Positions 8,469 through 16,463 of a DNA stretch of 31,254 bases are shown here, piece after piece. The DNA is from Anaerolineales bacterium UBA6663. Its GTDB lineage: Bacteria; Chloroflexota; Anaerolineae; Anaerolineales; UBA6663. Under the pieces are notes generated by a model. That model was given only the letters and a program-made list of their open reading frames with translations, did not search any database and was not told where the DNA came from. The DNA is taken from assembly GCA_002455335.1 (NCBI GenBank), contig DKKP01000261.1, forward strand, positions 3,021 to 34,274, read 5' to 3'. The position numbers and the translations under genes were made by a program. Each line of letters opens with the position of its first letter. The first letter of the stretch is position 1.

Positions 8469-9388
8469 CTACGGCAACGGCTTCACCGAACCATCCTGGA
8501 TGCCCGCGATCGCGGCGTCGGCGGCTGCCAAGGCCTCGGCCGGGACCTCGATGGCGTCGTTATAGGCGATCACCAGGCCGCCGTTCTTGAAGGTCAGGGT
8601 GTAGGCCTTGCCGCCCATCACGCCCGCCTGATGGCTGGCGATCATGTCCTTGATGATGCCCGTCCAGTCATAGACCTGGCTGGCCACCACGGCCTCGGGC
8701 GCAAGCGACGTCTGTTCCCACTGCGTGCCGAACCAGAACGCGCCCTTGTCTTTAGCGACGCCGATCGCGCCGACCACAGACTGCGACGAGCCGGTGAGCA
8801 TATCGGCACCGGCCGCCACGTGGGTCTCGGCCGCCGCGGCCATCAGCGACACATCCGAGAACGAACCGGTGTACGAGACGTTGACCTGCGTGCCGGCCTT
8901 GGCGTTCTCGGCTCCGAACTTGAAGCCGTCGACGTACAGCTTGGCGTCGCCGGCCTCGACCGGTCCGCTCACGCCGATCACGCCCGACTCCGACATCAGC
9001 GCCGCCAACGTGCCGAGCACGTAGCCGCCCTGCTGGGCCTCGGCCTGATAGGCGAAGACGTTCGAGATGCCCTCGGCCTGGAAGGTGTTTGTCGCGGTGC
9101 CCCAGGCGAAGCTTGTCTCCGGGAAATCGGGCGCCAGTTGCGACAGCGAGGTGCCGTACTGCGTGCCATGTGCGATCACAAGGTCGTAGCCCTGGCTCGC
9201 ATAGTCGCGCAGCGCGGCGGCCGCATCGGGCACGTTGAACATGCTCTCGGAGTACGCGATCTCGAGCGCACCCTCTCCGCCCATTTCCTCTTGGACAGCG
9301 ACCAACCCGGCGCCGCGGCCGGTGCGCATGCGGCCAGCAACAGCGCGGTCGCAGCGGCCCAGCGGATGCGATTCGACAACGTAGTCAT
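8469..9388 (-). pseudogene. BMP-family substrate-binding lipoprotein, frameshifted with internal deletion
   Basis: Basic membrane protein (BMP/PnrA-like) solute-binding protein, the extracellular receptor of the adjoining importer. The ATG at 9388 begins a clear lipoprotein signal, MTTLSNRIRW followed by AAATALLLAAC with lipobox LAAC, then APAAAP. That frame then turns into arginine-rich nonsense. The conserved body continues in another frame from about 9312 (GLVAVQEEMG, AYSESMFNVPDAAAALRDYA, YDLVIAHGTQYG, ISNVFAYQAEAQQGGYVLG, WFGTQWEQTSLAPE) to the stop at 8469. About 25-35 residues normally found between lipobox and GLVAVQEE (the strand carrying the P/NDxxW-type segment) are missing. The gene therefore seems to have lost a stretch not divisible by three, either in the genome or in the assembly. 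Everything after the joint is intact. Confidence 0.8.
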
Positions 9389-9433
9389 AGCTCTCTCACT
9401 CCTGAAATAAGTTGCGTCGACCCCATCGTGAGT

Positions 9434-9454
9434 GCCTGTCCCTTTATGACAGGC
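9434..9454. other. Intercistronic stem-loop
   Basis: GCCTGTC (9434-9440) and GACAGGC (9448-9454) form a perfect 7-bp stem with a CCTTTAT loop, in the 126-bp gap between permease and binding-protein genes. There is no T-tract. It may set differential expression of the abundant binding protein by stabilising the downstream transcript. Confidence 0.45.
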
Positions 9455-9514
9455 GTGGGTGCGTCAGCATCCTGGCGGACACGGTTCACGTCGCTTCCCC
9501 TCTCCTTTCCAGCC

Positions 9515-10447
9515 CTACGCCTCCCCCCGTTCGAACGGCTTGGTCAGCGCCGCCGGTTGGTCGGAGCGCCGCACCGCAAACGTCAGGGCCAGGATCGTCA
9601 ACAGGTAAGGCATCATCACTGCGATATCGGAAGGGATGTTGATGTCCTTGACCTGAATCCACAACTGCAAAGCCTGGACGAAGCTGAAGAGCAGCGCGCC
9701 GCCCAGCACGCCCCAGGGCTTCCACCCGCCGAAGTACACAAGCGCCACGGCGATGAAGCCCTGGCCGTTGGTCATGTTCTCCTGAAAGAGGTTGATCAGC
9801 GCGATCGACAGCGAGGCCCCGGCAATGCCCGCGAACATCCCGCCGACGCTGACCATCAAGTACCGGATCTTCATCACGCTGACGCCAAGCGAGTCGGCCG
9901 CGGCCGGGTTCTGGCCCACGGCCCGGATCTTCAGACCCAGGGTCGTCCCATTGAGCACCCAGTGGGCCACAGGCACAAGCAGGAAGGCCAGATAGACCAG
10001 GATGCTGTGATTGAACATTTGCTCGCCGATCAGGGGGATATCGGCCAGGATCGGGATCCGGATCGGCTTGAAGCCCGAAATCGATTGGACGCCGCCCATG
10101 GTGGTCTTAAAAAGCAGGGTCGAGAGTCCAAGCCCGAACAGGTGCAGGCCGATGCCGCTGATGCCCTGGACGGCGCGCAGCGTCACGCTGATATAGGCCA
10201 TCATCAGACCCATCGCTGCTCCGACCAGCGCGGCAGCGCCAAGGCCCAACCACAAATTCTCGGTGCGCCAGGCCACAAAGAAGGCTGCGTAAGCGCCCAT
10301 CAGCATGATGCCCTCGACGCCGAGGTTGAGCACACCGGCGCGTTGCGAGAGCGCCTCGCCGATTGCGGCGTAGAGGTACGGGGTCGCCAGGCGGATGCCT
10401 GAGTAGAGGATGCCGAGAAGGACGGGGAGGGTGAACAACTCACTCAT
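9515..10447 (-). CDS. BMP/nucleoside-type ABC transporter permease (second subunit)
   Basis: 310-residue polytopic permease of the BPD_transp_2 family (NupQ/YufQ-like), forming the inner-membrane channel with the partner encoded just upstream. Family marks are GEALSQRAGVLNLGVEGIMLMGA near the N-terminus and the coupling-helix region LGLKIRAVGQNPAAADSLGVSVMKIRY, with about eight to ten hydrophobic segments. The start at 10447 begins the standard MSELF-type N-terminus and overlaps the partner's stop by 8 bp (ATGAGTGA), so the two are probably translated in a coupled way. A longer in-frame reading upstream lies wholly within the partner gene and is rejected. Confidence 0.92.
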   Translation of the reverse strand: MSELFTLPVLLGILYSGIRLATPYLYAAIGEALSQRAGVLNLGVEGIMLMGAYAAFFVAWRTENLWLGLGAAALVGAAMGLMMAYISVTLRAVQGISGIGLHLFGLGLSTLLFKTTMGGVQSISGFKPIRIPILADIPLIGEQMFNHSILVYLAFLLVPVAHWVLNGTTLGLKIRAVGQNPAAADSLGVSVMKIRYLMVSVGGMFAGIAGASLSIALINLFQENMTNGQGFIAVALVYFGGWKPWGVLGGALLFSFVQALQLWIQVKDINIPSDIAVMMPYLLTILALTFAVRRSDQPAALTKPFERGEA

Positions 10448-11543
10448 GGGTCTGGGCCCTCGCCGCGCGCTTGCGCATAATGTAGTCGCTTCCGACCACG
10501 AATAGCACCACAAGGCCCAACAGCGCCACGATCAAGGCGTCCGGCACCTGCACGGTGCGCTGCATCTTGTCGCCGCCGACCAGCAGCCCGCCGAACAACA
10601 CCGAGGCCGGGATCGCGCCGAGCGGGTGCAGCTTGCCGAAGAGCGCGGCCACGATGCCCGAGAAGCCATAGCCGCCCGAGAGCCCCTCGACCATGCGGTG
10701 TTGCACGCCTAACACCTCGACCGCGCCGGCCAGACCCGCGAAAGCCCCACCCAGGATCAACGCCAGCATCTGATAGCGCTTGACCGGGATGCCGGCATAG
10801 CGCGCCGCGTCGGGGTTTAGCCCGACCGCGCGAATGCGATAGCCGATCGTGGTTCGCCAGAGCAGGAAGAAGACGCCGATCGCCGCGATCACGGCCAGGA
10901 TCGAGCCTGCATGTAACAGGGTCCGTGGCACGAGTCGCACCAGATACGACTCGGCCGGCAGCAGCGCCGACTGCGCGATGCGTGTGCCGGCCTCGATCTC
11001 CTTCGGGTCGATCATCGGCCCACGCAGCAGGAAGTTGGCCAGTTGCAGCGCGATCTGATTCATCATGATCGTGCTGAGGATCTCGTTGACTCCGAGCTGG
11101 GCCTTGAGCGCGCCCGGCACGGCGCCCCACAGCGCGCCGGCCAACGTGCCGGCGATCAGGGCCGCCAGCAACAACAACACACCGGGGAGGGGAAGGTACA
11201 GGGCCGCGGCCGTCGCCGCGAGCGCGCCGACAATCAGCTGGCCCTCACCGCCGATGTTGATCACGCCGCCGCGAAACGCGATCGTCACGCCCAGGCCGAC
11301 GAGGAGCAGTGGGGTGGCCACCACAAGCGTCTGCGTGAAGCCCGAAACGCTGCCAAAGGCGCCCTCTGCCATCGCGGTGTACGCCCGCACCGGGTCGGCG
11401 CCGAGTATCACAAGCACCACGGCTCCGATGACAAGCGCCAGGAGCACGGCCCCCACCGGCACCAACGCGCCCTGCCAGCTTTGCCAGGCGCGCGAAGCAC
11501 CGCTCGCCGCAGTTCGCGGCGCCGTCGAGGTCGTTTCGGACAT
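10440..11543 (-). CDS. BMP/nucleoside-type ABC transporter permease (first subunit)
   Basis: 367-residue BPD_transp_2 permease (NupP/YufP-like). It has a short cytoplasmic N-terminus, then multiple membrane helices (first near residues 30-50). The motifs TPLLLVGLGVTIAFRGGVINIGGEGQL and GYRIRAVGLNPDAARYAGIPVKRYQ are typical of importers using BMP-type binding proteins. GAGGGGG lies 4 nt before the ATG at 11543, which is preferred over an ATG five codons upstream. The pair of permeases, one double ATPase and one lipoprotein make a complete importer; the neighbouring xanthine-dehydrogenase and purine-degradation genes point to a purine base, nucleoside or urate as cargo. Confidence 0.92.
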   Translation of the reverse strand: MSETTSTAPRTAASGASRAWQSWQGALVPVGAVLLALVIGAVVLVILGADPVRAYTAMAEGAFGSVSGFTQTLVVATPLLLVGLGVTIAFRGGVINIGGEGQLIVGALAATAAALYLPLPGVLLLLAALIAGTLAGALWGAVPGALKAQLGVNEILSTIMMNQIALQLANFLLRGPMIDPKEIEAGTRIAQSALLPAESYLVRLVPRTLLHAGSILAVIAAIGVFFLLWRTTIGYRIRAVGLNPDAARYAGIPVKRYQMLALILGGAFAGLAGAVEVLGVQHRMVEGLSGGYGFSGIVAALFGKLHPLGAIPASVLFGGLLVGGDKMQRTVQVPDALIVALLGLVVLFVVGSDYIMRKRAARAQTHE

Positions 11544-11561
11544 CGGACCCCCTCTCATAAA

Positions 11562-11647
11562 AGGTGTCTGGCGTCAGGCGTCAGGCGTCAGTTTCCCAGG
11601 CAATGGCATGCCTATCGCTGACGGCTGACGCCCGAGACCTGTAACCT
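11562..11647. repeat. Heptamer-repeat hairpin element, copy 2
   Basis: Between the molybdopterin subunit stop and the first permease start lie forward heptamers (GGTGTCT, then GGCGTCA three times, then a decayed unit), a central spacer, and reverse-complement units (TGACGGC, TGACGCC, CGAGACC). The orientation matches copy 1 at 8352-8467. The arms are less perfect than in copy 1. Confidence 0.75.
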
Positions 11648-11651
11648 TTTT

Positions 11652-14414
11652 TCAGCCCGTGCGGTTCCCCGATTTCAACGCCCGCAACAGGCTGTCTTGA
11701 TCGACGGGCAGCTTATGGAGCCGCACGCCGCATGCGTTGTACACCGCGTTCGAGATCGCGGCCAACGTTGGAATACTGGCGATCTCGCCGACGCCCTTGG
11801 CCCCGTAGGGTCCCGTAGATGCGGCATCCTCGACGATGAACGACGTGATCGGCGGCGCGTGCTTGATGCTCGGCATTTTGTAGCGCGCCAAGACGTCGGT
11901 GAAGACGATGCCGTCTTCGACGATGAACTCCTCGGTCATGGCGTGGCCCAGGCCCATCACCATGCCGCCCTCGATCTGGCCCTGCAGGGCCAGCGGATTG
12001 ATCGCGCGCCCGATGTCGTGCGCGGCCACCATCTGCAACACCTTGACCTCGCCGGTGTCGAGGTCGACCTCGACCTCGGCCGCCTGCGCGGCATACGAAA
12101 ACGCGAAGTGCATGTCGCCGCCCGTGCCGAGCGGCTGGGTCTTGGGCGCCCAGTACTCGTAAGTGGCCTTGGGCTCGCGGCCCTCACGCTTGAAGATCTG
12201 GGCGACCTCGCTCATCGGCAGGCTGTGGCCATTGACGCGCGCCAGGCCTTCCTCGAAGCGGATGTTTTGTGGGGGCTGATCGTACAACTCGCTCAGCGTG
12301 GCCTCGATCGCGTTGCGCAAGGTCCGCGCCGCCATCCGCGCCGCATTGCCGGTGACAAAGGTCTGGCGCGAGGCCGTGGTCGGCCCGCCATCGGGCGTCA
12401 GATCGGTATCCGAGAGCAGGACGCGCACGTCTTCGTACTTCATCCCGAGCTCTTCGGCCGCCGCCATCGCCACGACCCCGACCAGGCCCTGGCCGATCTC
12501 GGCCGCGCTCGTGCGCACCTGCACCGTGCCGTCGTGATAGAGCTCGACCTCGGCCGACGACTTGTCGGGGGCGCCGCCGCCCAGGCCCGTGTTCTTGTAG
12601 CCGACGGCCAGACCCCAGGCCCGGCGCTTGTTCTTCGAGGCAGGCTGGGTCGCCTCTTTGCGCTTCTCGACCTCGGCCGACACCAGCTCCAGACACCGGC
12701 CCAGCCCGACGCTCTCGCGCAGGGTCTGGCCGGTATTGGTCACGGTTCCGACCCGGTGCAGGTTCTTGCGCCGCAGCTCGACGGGGTCGATGCCGAGGCG
12801 CTCGGCGAGCATATCCATCACGCTCTCGACCGCAAATGCCGACTGCAGCACGCCAAAGCCGCGGAACGCGCCGGCCGGCGGGTTGTTGGTGTACATGGCA
12901 TAGCAGTCGGCCTTGACGTTCTGCACTTCGTACGGCCCGGCCGAGTGCGTGGTCGCGCGGGTCATGACCTTCTCGCCCAGCGAGGCGTACGCGCCGCTGT
13001 CGCCGTACAGGATGGTCTCGACGGCCGTGAGCGTGCCGTCGGTCTTGGCTCCGACCTTGACCGTGATCTGCGTGGCGTGGCGCTTGGGGTGGAAGATCAG
13101 GCTCTCGTGCCGATCGTAGAGCATCTTGACCGGTCGCCCCGTGACCTTGGTGAGCAGCGCCACATGGATCTGGCCGGCGATGTCTTCCTTGCCGCCAAAG
13201 CCGCCGCCGATCAGCGCGCCCTTGATCCGCACCTGGTCGTCTGACACGCCCAGACAGCGCGCCACCTGGCTCCGATCCTGATACGGGATCTGCGAGCCGA
13301 CGATGATCTCGAAACGCCCGTCCTCGTCGATCCGGCCGATCGAGCACTCGGGCTCGAGGAAGGCGTGGTCGTAGGCCGGCGTATGGAAGGTCTCTTCGAG
13401 GATGACGTCGGCCTCGGCGAAGCCCTGGTCCATGTCACCCTTGCGGACCTTGATGTGCTTGAGGAGGTTGCCGCTCTCCATCACAAGCGGTGCATCGGGT
13501 TGATGCGCCTGCACCGGATCGCTGACCACGGGCAGGGGCTCGTACTCGACTTCGATCAGGGCCAGCGCCGCCGACGCGATCTCGCGGGTGTCGGCGGCCA
13601 CGATCGCGACCGGGTCGCCGATGTACCGCACCTTGTCGACCGCCAGCGCCGGCCAATCCTGGATCACAAGGCCGTGGTTCTTCTCGCCCGGGATGTCGTC
13701 GGCGGTGAGCACGGCATGCACGCCCGGCAGCGCCTTGGCCTTCGCGGTGTCGATCTTGAGGATCCTGGCGTGCGGATACTTCGCGCGCAACGTGCGCGCA
13801 TGCAGCATGCCCGGGAAGTTGAAGTCGTCGCTGTACAGCGCCTTGCCGGTCACTTTGAGCACCGCATCGGGCCGCGGGAACGGCCGACCGATGACGTTGA
13901 GCGGCGCCAGGGTCTCGGGCAGCGCGGGCAGGTGGTTCTGCTTCTCGCCCTCGCGGATCTGTTTGGCCGCCGACTGGATCGCGTGCGTGATGAACGAGTA
14001 GCCGGCGCAGCGACAAAGCGTGTCCTTGAGCGCCACCTTGATATCGTGGTCGGTCGGGTCGGGGTTTGTGTCGATCAGGCCCTTGGCGGTCATGATCACG
14101 CCCGGGATGCAGTAGCCGCACTGCGGGGCGCCGCCCTCGACAAAGGCCTCCTGCAACGGGTGAAGCTTCTCGCCCTCGGCGAGGCCCTCGATCGTCTCGA
14201 CCGACGCACCTTCGGCGCGCAACGCCGGGTAGATGCACGACACGACCGGCGTGCCGTTGACGAGCACGGTGCAGATGCCGCACTCGGCCTCATTGCAGCC
14301 GATCTTGGTGCCGGTCAGGCCGAGCCTGTTGCGCAGCACCTCGGCCAGATACTCATGGTCTTCAACCTCGACTTGCGTCGCCGCGCCGTTGACGGTGAAT
14401 GACAGGGTCTTCAT
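11652..14414 (-). CDS. xdhD: Xanthine-dehydrogenase-type hydroxylase, fused [2Fe-2S] and molybdopterin subunit
   Basis: 920-residue molybdenum hydroxylase with the two-domain order of E. coli XdhD. Residues 1-160 are the iron-sulfur part: C40, C45, C48 and C60 bind the plant-type cluster, and C98, C101, C133 and C135 the second cluster. From about residue 180 comes the aldehyde oxidase/xanthine dehydrogenase a/b hammerhead (GKALYSDDFNFPGMLHA) and the Mo-binding domain with GALIGGGFGGKED, PPAGAFRGFG, EIGQG, SRQTFVTGNA and the catalytic Glu in GAKGVGE near the C-terminus. It should hydroxylate purines and pass electrons to the adjacent FAD subunit. The ATG at 14414 has AAGGA about 8 nt upstream; an ATG at 14423 overlaps the FAD stop (ATGA) but has no RBS spacing. 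With SsnA nearby a selenium-dependent form is possible. No selenocysteine codon is needed or seen. Confidence 0.92.
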   Translation of the reverse strand: MKTLSFTVNGAATQVEVEDHEYLAEVLRNRLGLTGTKIGCNEAECGICTVLVNGTPVVSCIYPALRAEGASVETIEGLAEGEKLHPLQEAFVEGGAPQCGYCIPGVIMTAKGLIDTNPDPTDHDIKVALKDTLCRCAGYSFITHAIQSAAKQIREGEKQNHLPALPETLAPLNVIGRPFPRPDAVLKVTGKALYSDDFNFPGMLHARTLRAKYPHARILKIDTAKAKALPGVHAVLTADDIPGEKNHGLVIQDWPALAVDKVRYIGDPVAIVAADTREIASAALALIEVEYEPLPVVSDPVQAHQPDAPLVMESGNLLKHIKVRKGDMDQGFAEADVILEETFHTPAYDHAFLEPECSIGRIDEDGRFEIIVGSQIPYQDRSQVARCLGVSDDQVRIKGALIGGGFGGKEDIAGQIHVALLTKVTGRPVKMLYDRHESLIFHPKRHATQITVKVGAKTDGTLTAVETILYGDSGAYASLGEKVMTRATTHSAGPYEVQNVKADCYAMYTNNPPAGAFRGFGVLQSAFAVESVMDMLAERLGIDPVELRRKNLHRVGTVTNTGQTLRESVGLGRCLELVSAEVEKRKEATQPASKNKRRAWGLAVGYKNTGLGGGAPDKSSAEVELYHDGTVQVRTSAAEIGQGLVGVVAMAAAEELGMKYEDVRVLLSDTDLTPDGGPTTASRQTFVTGNAARMAARTLRNAIEATLSELYDQPPQNIRFEEGLARVNGHSLPMSEVAQIFKREGREPKATYEYWAPKTQPLGTGGDMHFAFSYAAQAAEVEVDLDTGEVKVLQMVAAHDIGRAINPLALQGQIEGGMVMGLGHAMTEEFIVEDGIVFTDVLARYKMPSIKHAPPITSFIVEDAASTGPYGAKGVGEIASIPTLAAISNAVYNACGVRLHKLPVDQDSLLRALKSGNRTG

Positions 14415-14419
14415 CGCGC

Positions 14420-15328
14420 TCATCCTTCCCCGATGCCTTCGGGCGTGACGTGTCCGGTGGTCGCGCGTCGCACAGCGAGCGGCAGAGCACGCGCCAGCAA
14501 TGGCAGGATTAGCTCGGTGCGGTATTCGGCTGTCGCACGGTGCGGGCTGGTGCGCAACTTCGCATCGGCCAGCACCTGTTCGGCGACAGCCGGGAGGAGC
14601 TCGGTTGAGAAGGCCTTACCGGCCAGGAAGGCCTCGGCCTGCGCGGCGCGCAACGGCCGCGGCCCGGCCGGGCCAAGCGCGATCCGTGTTGCAGCGATCA
14701 ATCCGTCGACCACGTTGACCCAGACGCCCAGGCCCAGGATCGGCAGCGCCACGCCCTGTGGGCGCATGATGCGCTTGAACGCTGAGCCCTCGCCTGCCGC
14801 GTGTGGCTTGAGGCGGAAGCGCGTGATCATCTCGGCCGTGTGGTTGAGCGCCGACTTGCCCGGCCCGACATACAGCGAATCGATCGGGCGCCACGCGCGG
14901 CCCTGCGGCCCGGCCACTTCGGCTTCGGCGGCGAGCGCCACGAGCGATAGTGTTCCGTCGCCGGCGGGCAGGGCGTGGGCGACGTTGCCGCCCAGGGTGG
15001 CGACGTTGCGGACTTGCGGGCCGCCGATCACGCCGCACGACTCGACCAGGCTGGTGGCCTTCTGCGTCAACAGCGCCGAGTGCGTGATCGCGGTGTGCGT
15101 CACGCCAGCGCCGATGAGGATATAACCGTCGGCCTCTTCGATGGCGCGGATTTCCTGGATCTGGGTGATGTCGACGACGGCGGCGACGGGTGAGGTGCGA
15201 CCCTGCTGCATCTCGAGCAGCAAGTCGGTGCCGCCGGCGAGGATGCGGGCACGCCCCGCATAGTGGGCGAGGTTGTCGATGGCCTGATCGACGGTCGATG
15301 GCCGGTGATAGTGTTCCCAGAGCGGCAC
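14420..15328 (-). CDS. FAD-binding subunit of the molybdenum hydroxylase
   Basis: 302-residue FAD subunit (CoxM/XdhB/YgfM family) that accepts electrons from the iron-sulfur clusters of the fused partner. It starts with the typical LWEHYHRPSTVDQAIDNL. The FAD-binding loops are AGGTDLLLEMQ and VIGGPQVRNVATLGGNVAHALPAGDG, followed by the CO-dehydrogenase flavoprotein C-terminal domain (FKRIMRPQGVALPILG). The start is a GTG at 15328 with AAGGAG 8 nt upstream; a GTG 12 codons earlier has no such site. It is the first gene of the operon, and its stop lies next to the start of the molybdopterin subunit. Confidence 0.92.
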   Translation of the reverse strand: MPLWEHYHRPSTVDQAIDNLAHYAGRARILAGGTDLLLEMQQGRTSPVAAVVDITQIQEIRAIEEADGYILIGAGVTHTAITHSALLTQKATSLVESCGVIGGPQVRNVATLGGNVAHALPAGDGTLSLVALAAEAEVAGPQGRAWRPIDSLYVGPGKSALNHTAEMITRFRLKPHAAGEGSAFKRIMRPQGVALPILGLGVWVNVVDGLIAATRIALGPAGPRPLRAAQAEAFLAGKAFSTELLPAVAEQVLADAKLRTSPHRATAEYRTELILPLLARALPLAVRRATTGHVTPEGIGEG

Positions 15329-15460
15329 AGCCCATTCTCCTTGAATAAGAATGGTCCGTGGCACTTTTCGACGGGCCTTACGCCCGACGCCGACCGGGCA
15401 ACCTGTCGGGTGACGATCCCCGACTGCGCCTGGAACGACCGCGTGACCGGGATGGTTCGT

Positions 15461-15489
15461 ATTCTACACGCGCGTCTCAGCGTGGGCAA
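15461..15489 (-). promoter_or_regulatory. Sigma-70-type promoter of the purine operon
   Basis: On the minus strand TTGCCC (15489-15484) and TAGAAT (15466-15461) are separated by exactly 17 bp, giving a -10 with one mismatch and a -35 with two. Transcription would start near 15454, leaving a leader of about 125 nt before the FAD subunit. It is the best promoter upstream of the 12-gene run. Confidence 0.6.
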
Positions 15490-15513
15490 TCACACGATGG
15501 GTGACGTTGCGGG

Positions 15514-15535
15514 CAGAACACTCTCGATTGTTCTG
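15514..15535. promoter_or_regulatory. Inverted repeat, candidate activator/repressor site
   Basis: CAGAACA (15514-15520) and TGTTCTG (15529-15535) are perfect 7-bp arms with an 8-bp spacer, centred about 38 bp upstream of the -35 box of the purine operon promoter. The size and placement fit a dimeric transcription factor; no matching regulator gene is adjacent. Confidence 0.45.
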
Positions 15536-15603
15536 GTGCGATCGGGTCGAATTATGGGCATGCATACCCCGGTCAGGTAGTGACAGAAGTCAGGCGTCCG
15601 TCA

Positions 15604-15649
15604 CGACCAACGGCGTCCGGCTCATGCGAGGCTCGGACGCTGTTGGTCG
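15604..15649 (-). terminator. Long stem-loop downstream of the membrane protein gene
   Basis: Arms of 16 bp (15604-15619 and 15634-15649), with one G:A difference readable as a G-T pair, enclose a 14-nt loop. It begins 20 bp after the stop of the membrane protein gene. It lacks a T-run, so it may be a Rho-assisted or mRNA-end-protecting structure, or a boundary between this transcript and the purine operon. Confidence 0.5.
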
Positions 15650-15669
15650 CTGTGCCGCACCGAAGGGCC

Positions 15670-16389
15670 TTACACACCGGATTCCGTCGAGGCGGGCGCG
15701 CGCGCAACGGACGGTCGGTTGACAAACGCGGCCCAGAGCAACCACAGCCCCGCCAGGGTGAAACCGGTACCGAGCACGACCCCGGCCGCCTGCCAGAGCA
15801 GAAGCGCGAGCAACACAAGGCCAACGCCGGCCGTGCCGAAGATCAGCATCAGGATCCCGCCCGCCAGGCGCAGACCTGCTTGACGCTTGACGAAGCCGAT
15901 GACCAGCAGCGTCAGCCCCAGAGCCAGCGGCAGCAAGGCCCAAAGCCCGGCCCACATCCACCACCAACCGGTCAGGGCGGTCAGTTGCAGCCCGGCCGCC
16001 AAAGCCAGCGTCAGCGCCGCCGGCACCGCCAGCCAGATGTTCCGCAGAAAGGCCCCGAGCAGACCGAAGCCAATCGCCAGCGCGACGAGGATCATGGGCC
16101 AGAAGCGCGACCAGATGAACCCGGGCGTCACAAGTTGGCTCGCGAGCAAGAGCACGCTCACGGCCAGGATCGGCATCCCCGGGATGAACAGGCCCGCCAG
16201 GCCGGGTTGGCGCGGATTGAAGAAGGGCGGGAGCACGAACAACAGCGCCACGATGGCGACGGTCGCCGGCGCGAGCCGCCAGGCGGCCAGGTCGAGCCCC
16301 ATGGCCGCTGCCAGGACGTTGTAGGCCGACAACAGCCCGCCGGCGATGATCAGGAACAAACCGCTGATGAATGAGAATTTGTGGGTCAT
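15670..16389 (-). CDS. Polytopic membrane protein of unknown function
   Basis: 239 residues, almost entirely hydrophobic, with about seven predicted membrane segments (for example residues 6-28, 39-55, 65-85, 95-118 and 125-150). It carries a Trp-rich patch, GWWWMWAGLW. The ATG at 16389 has GGAGG 7 nt upstream. It lies 74 bp downstream of a membrane-anchored Ser/Thr kinase on the same strand and is probably part of its transcript, so a sensory or structural role for the kinase module is conceivable. No catalytic motif and no family were recognised. Confidence 0.7.
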   Translation of the reverse strand: MTHKFSFISGLFLIIAGGLLSAYNVLAAAMGLDLAAWRLAPATVAIVALLFVLPPFFNPRQPGLAGLFIPGMPILAVSVLLLASQLVTPGFIWSRFWPMILVALAIGFGLLGAFLRNIWLAVPAALTLALAAGLQLTALTGWWWMWAGLWALLPLALGLTLLVIGFVKRQAGLRLAGGILMLIFGTAGVGLVLLALLLWQAAGVVLGTGFTLAGLWLLWAAFVNRPSVARAPASTESGV

Positions 16390-16463
16390 AGGTGCGCCTC
16401 CGTAACGCGCCTCCACCGTAGCAGAGCGGCGTGCGGCGCACCCGACGCGCAGCTATCAGCAAC

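Larger units (their letters stand above)
15329..15669. other. Non-coding leader and upstream region of the purine operon
   Basis: This 341-bp stretch has no convincing gene. It contains a sigma-70-like promoter, an inverted repeat and a terminator-like hairpin, listed separately. Inside the probable 5' UTR, GTCGGG (15405-15410) pairs with CCCGAC (15419-15424) around an 8-nt loop. No known riboswitch class was recognised, although purine riboswitches are too short to rule out by eye. Confidence 0.5.

Noticed and set aside
11697..13244. 515-codon open frame on the plus strand
   Set aside because: It is the antisense shadow of the molybdopterin subunit gene, Arg/His/Asp-rich with no domain; the minus-strand gene is unambiguous.
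11652..14414. Selenocysteine (in-frame TGA) in the hydroxylase
   Set aside because: The frame is open throughout and homologous enzymes carry labile selenium rather than selenocysteine.
15575..15600. Third copy of the heptamer-repeat element
   Set aside because: Only one or two GTCAGG-like units occur (around GGTCAGGTAG and AGTCAGGCGTC) with no array or matching inverted units.
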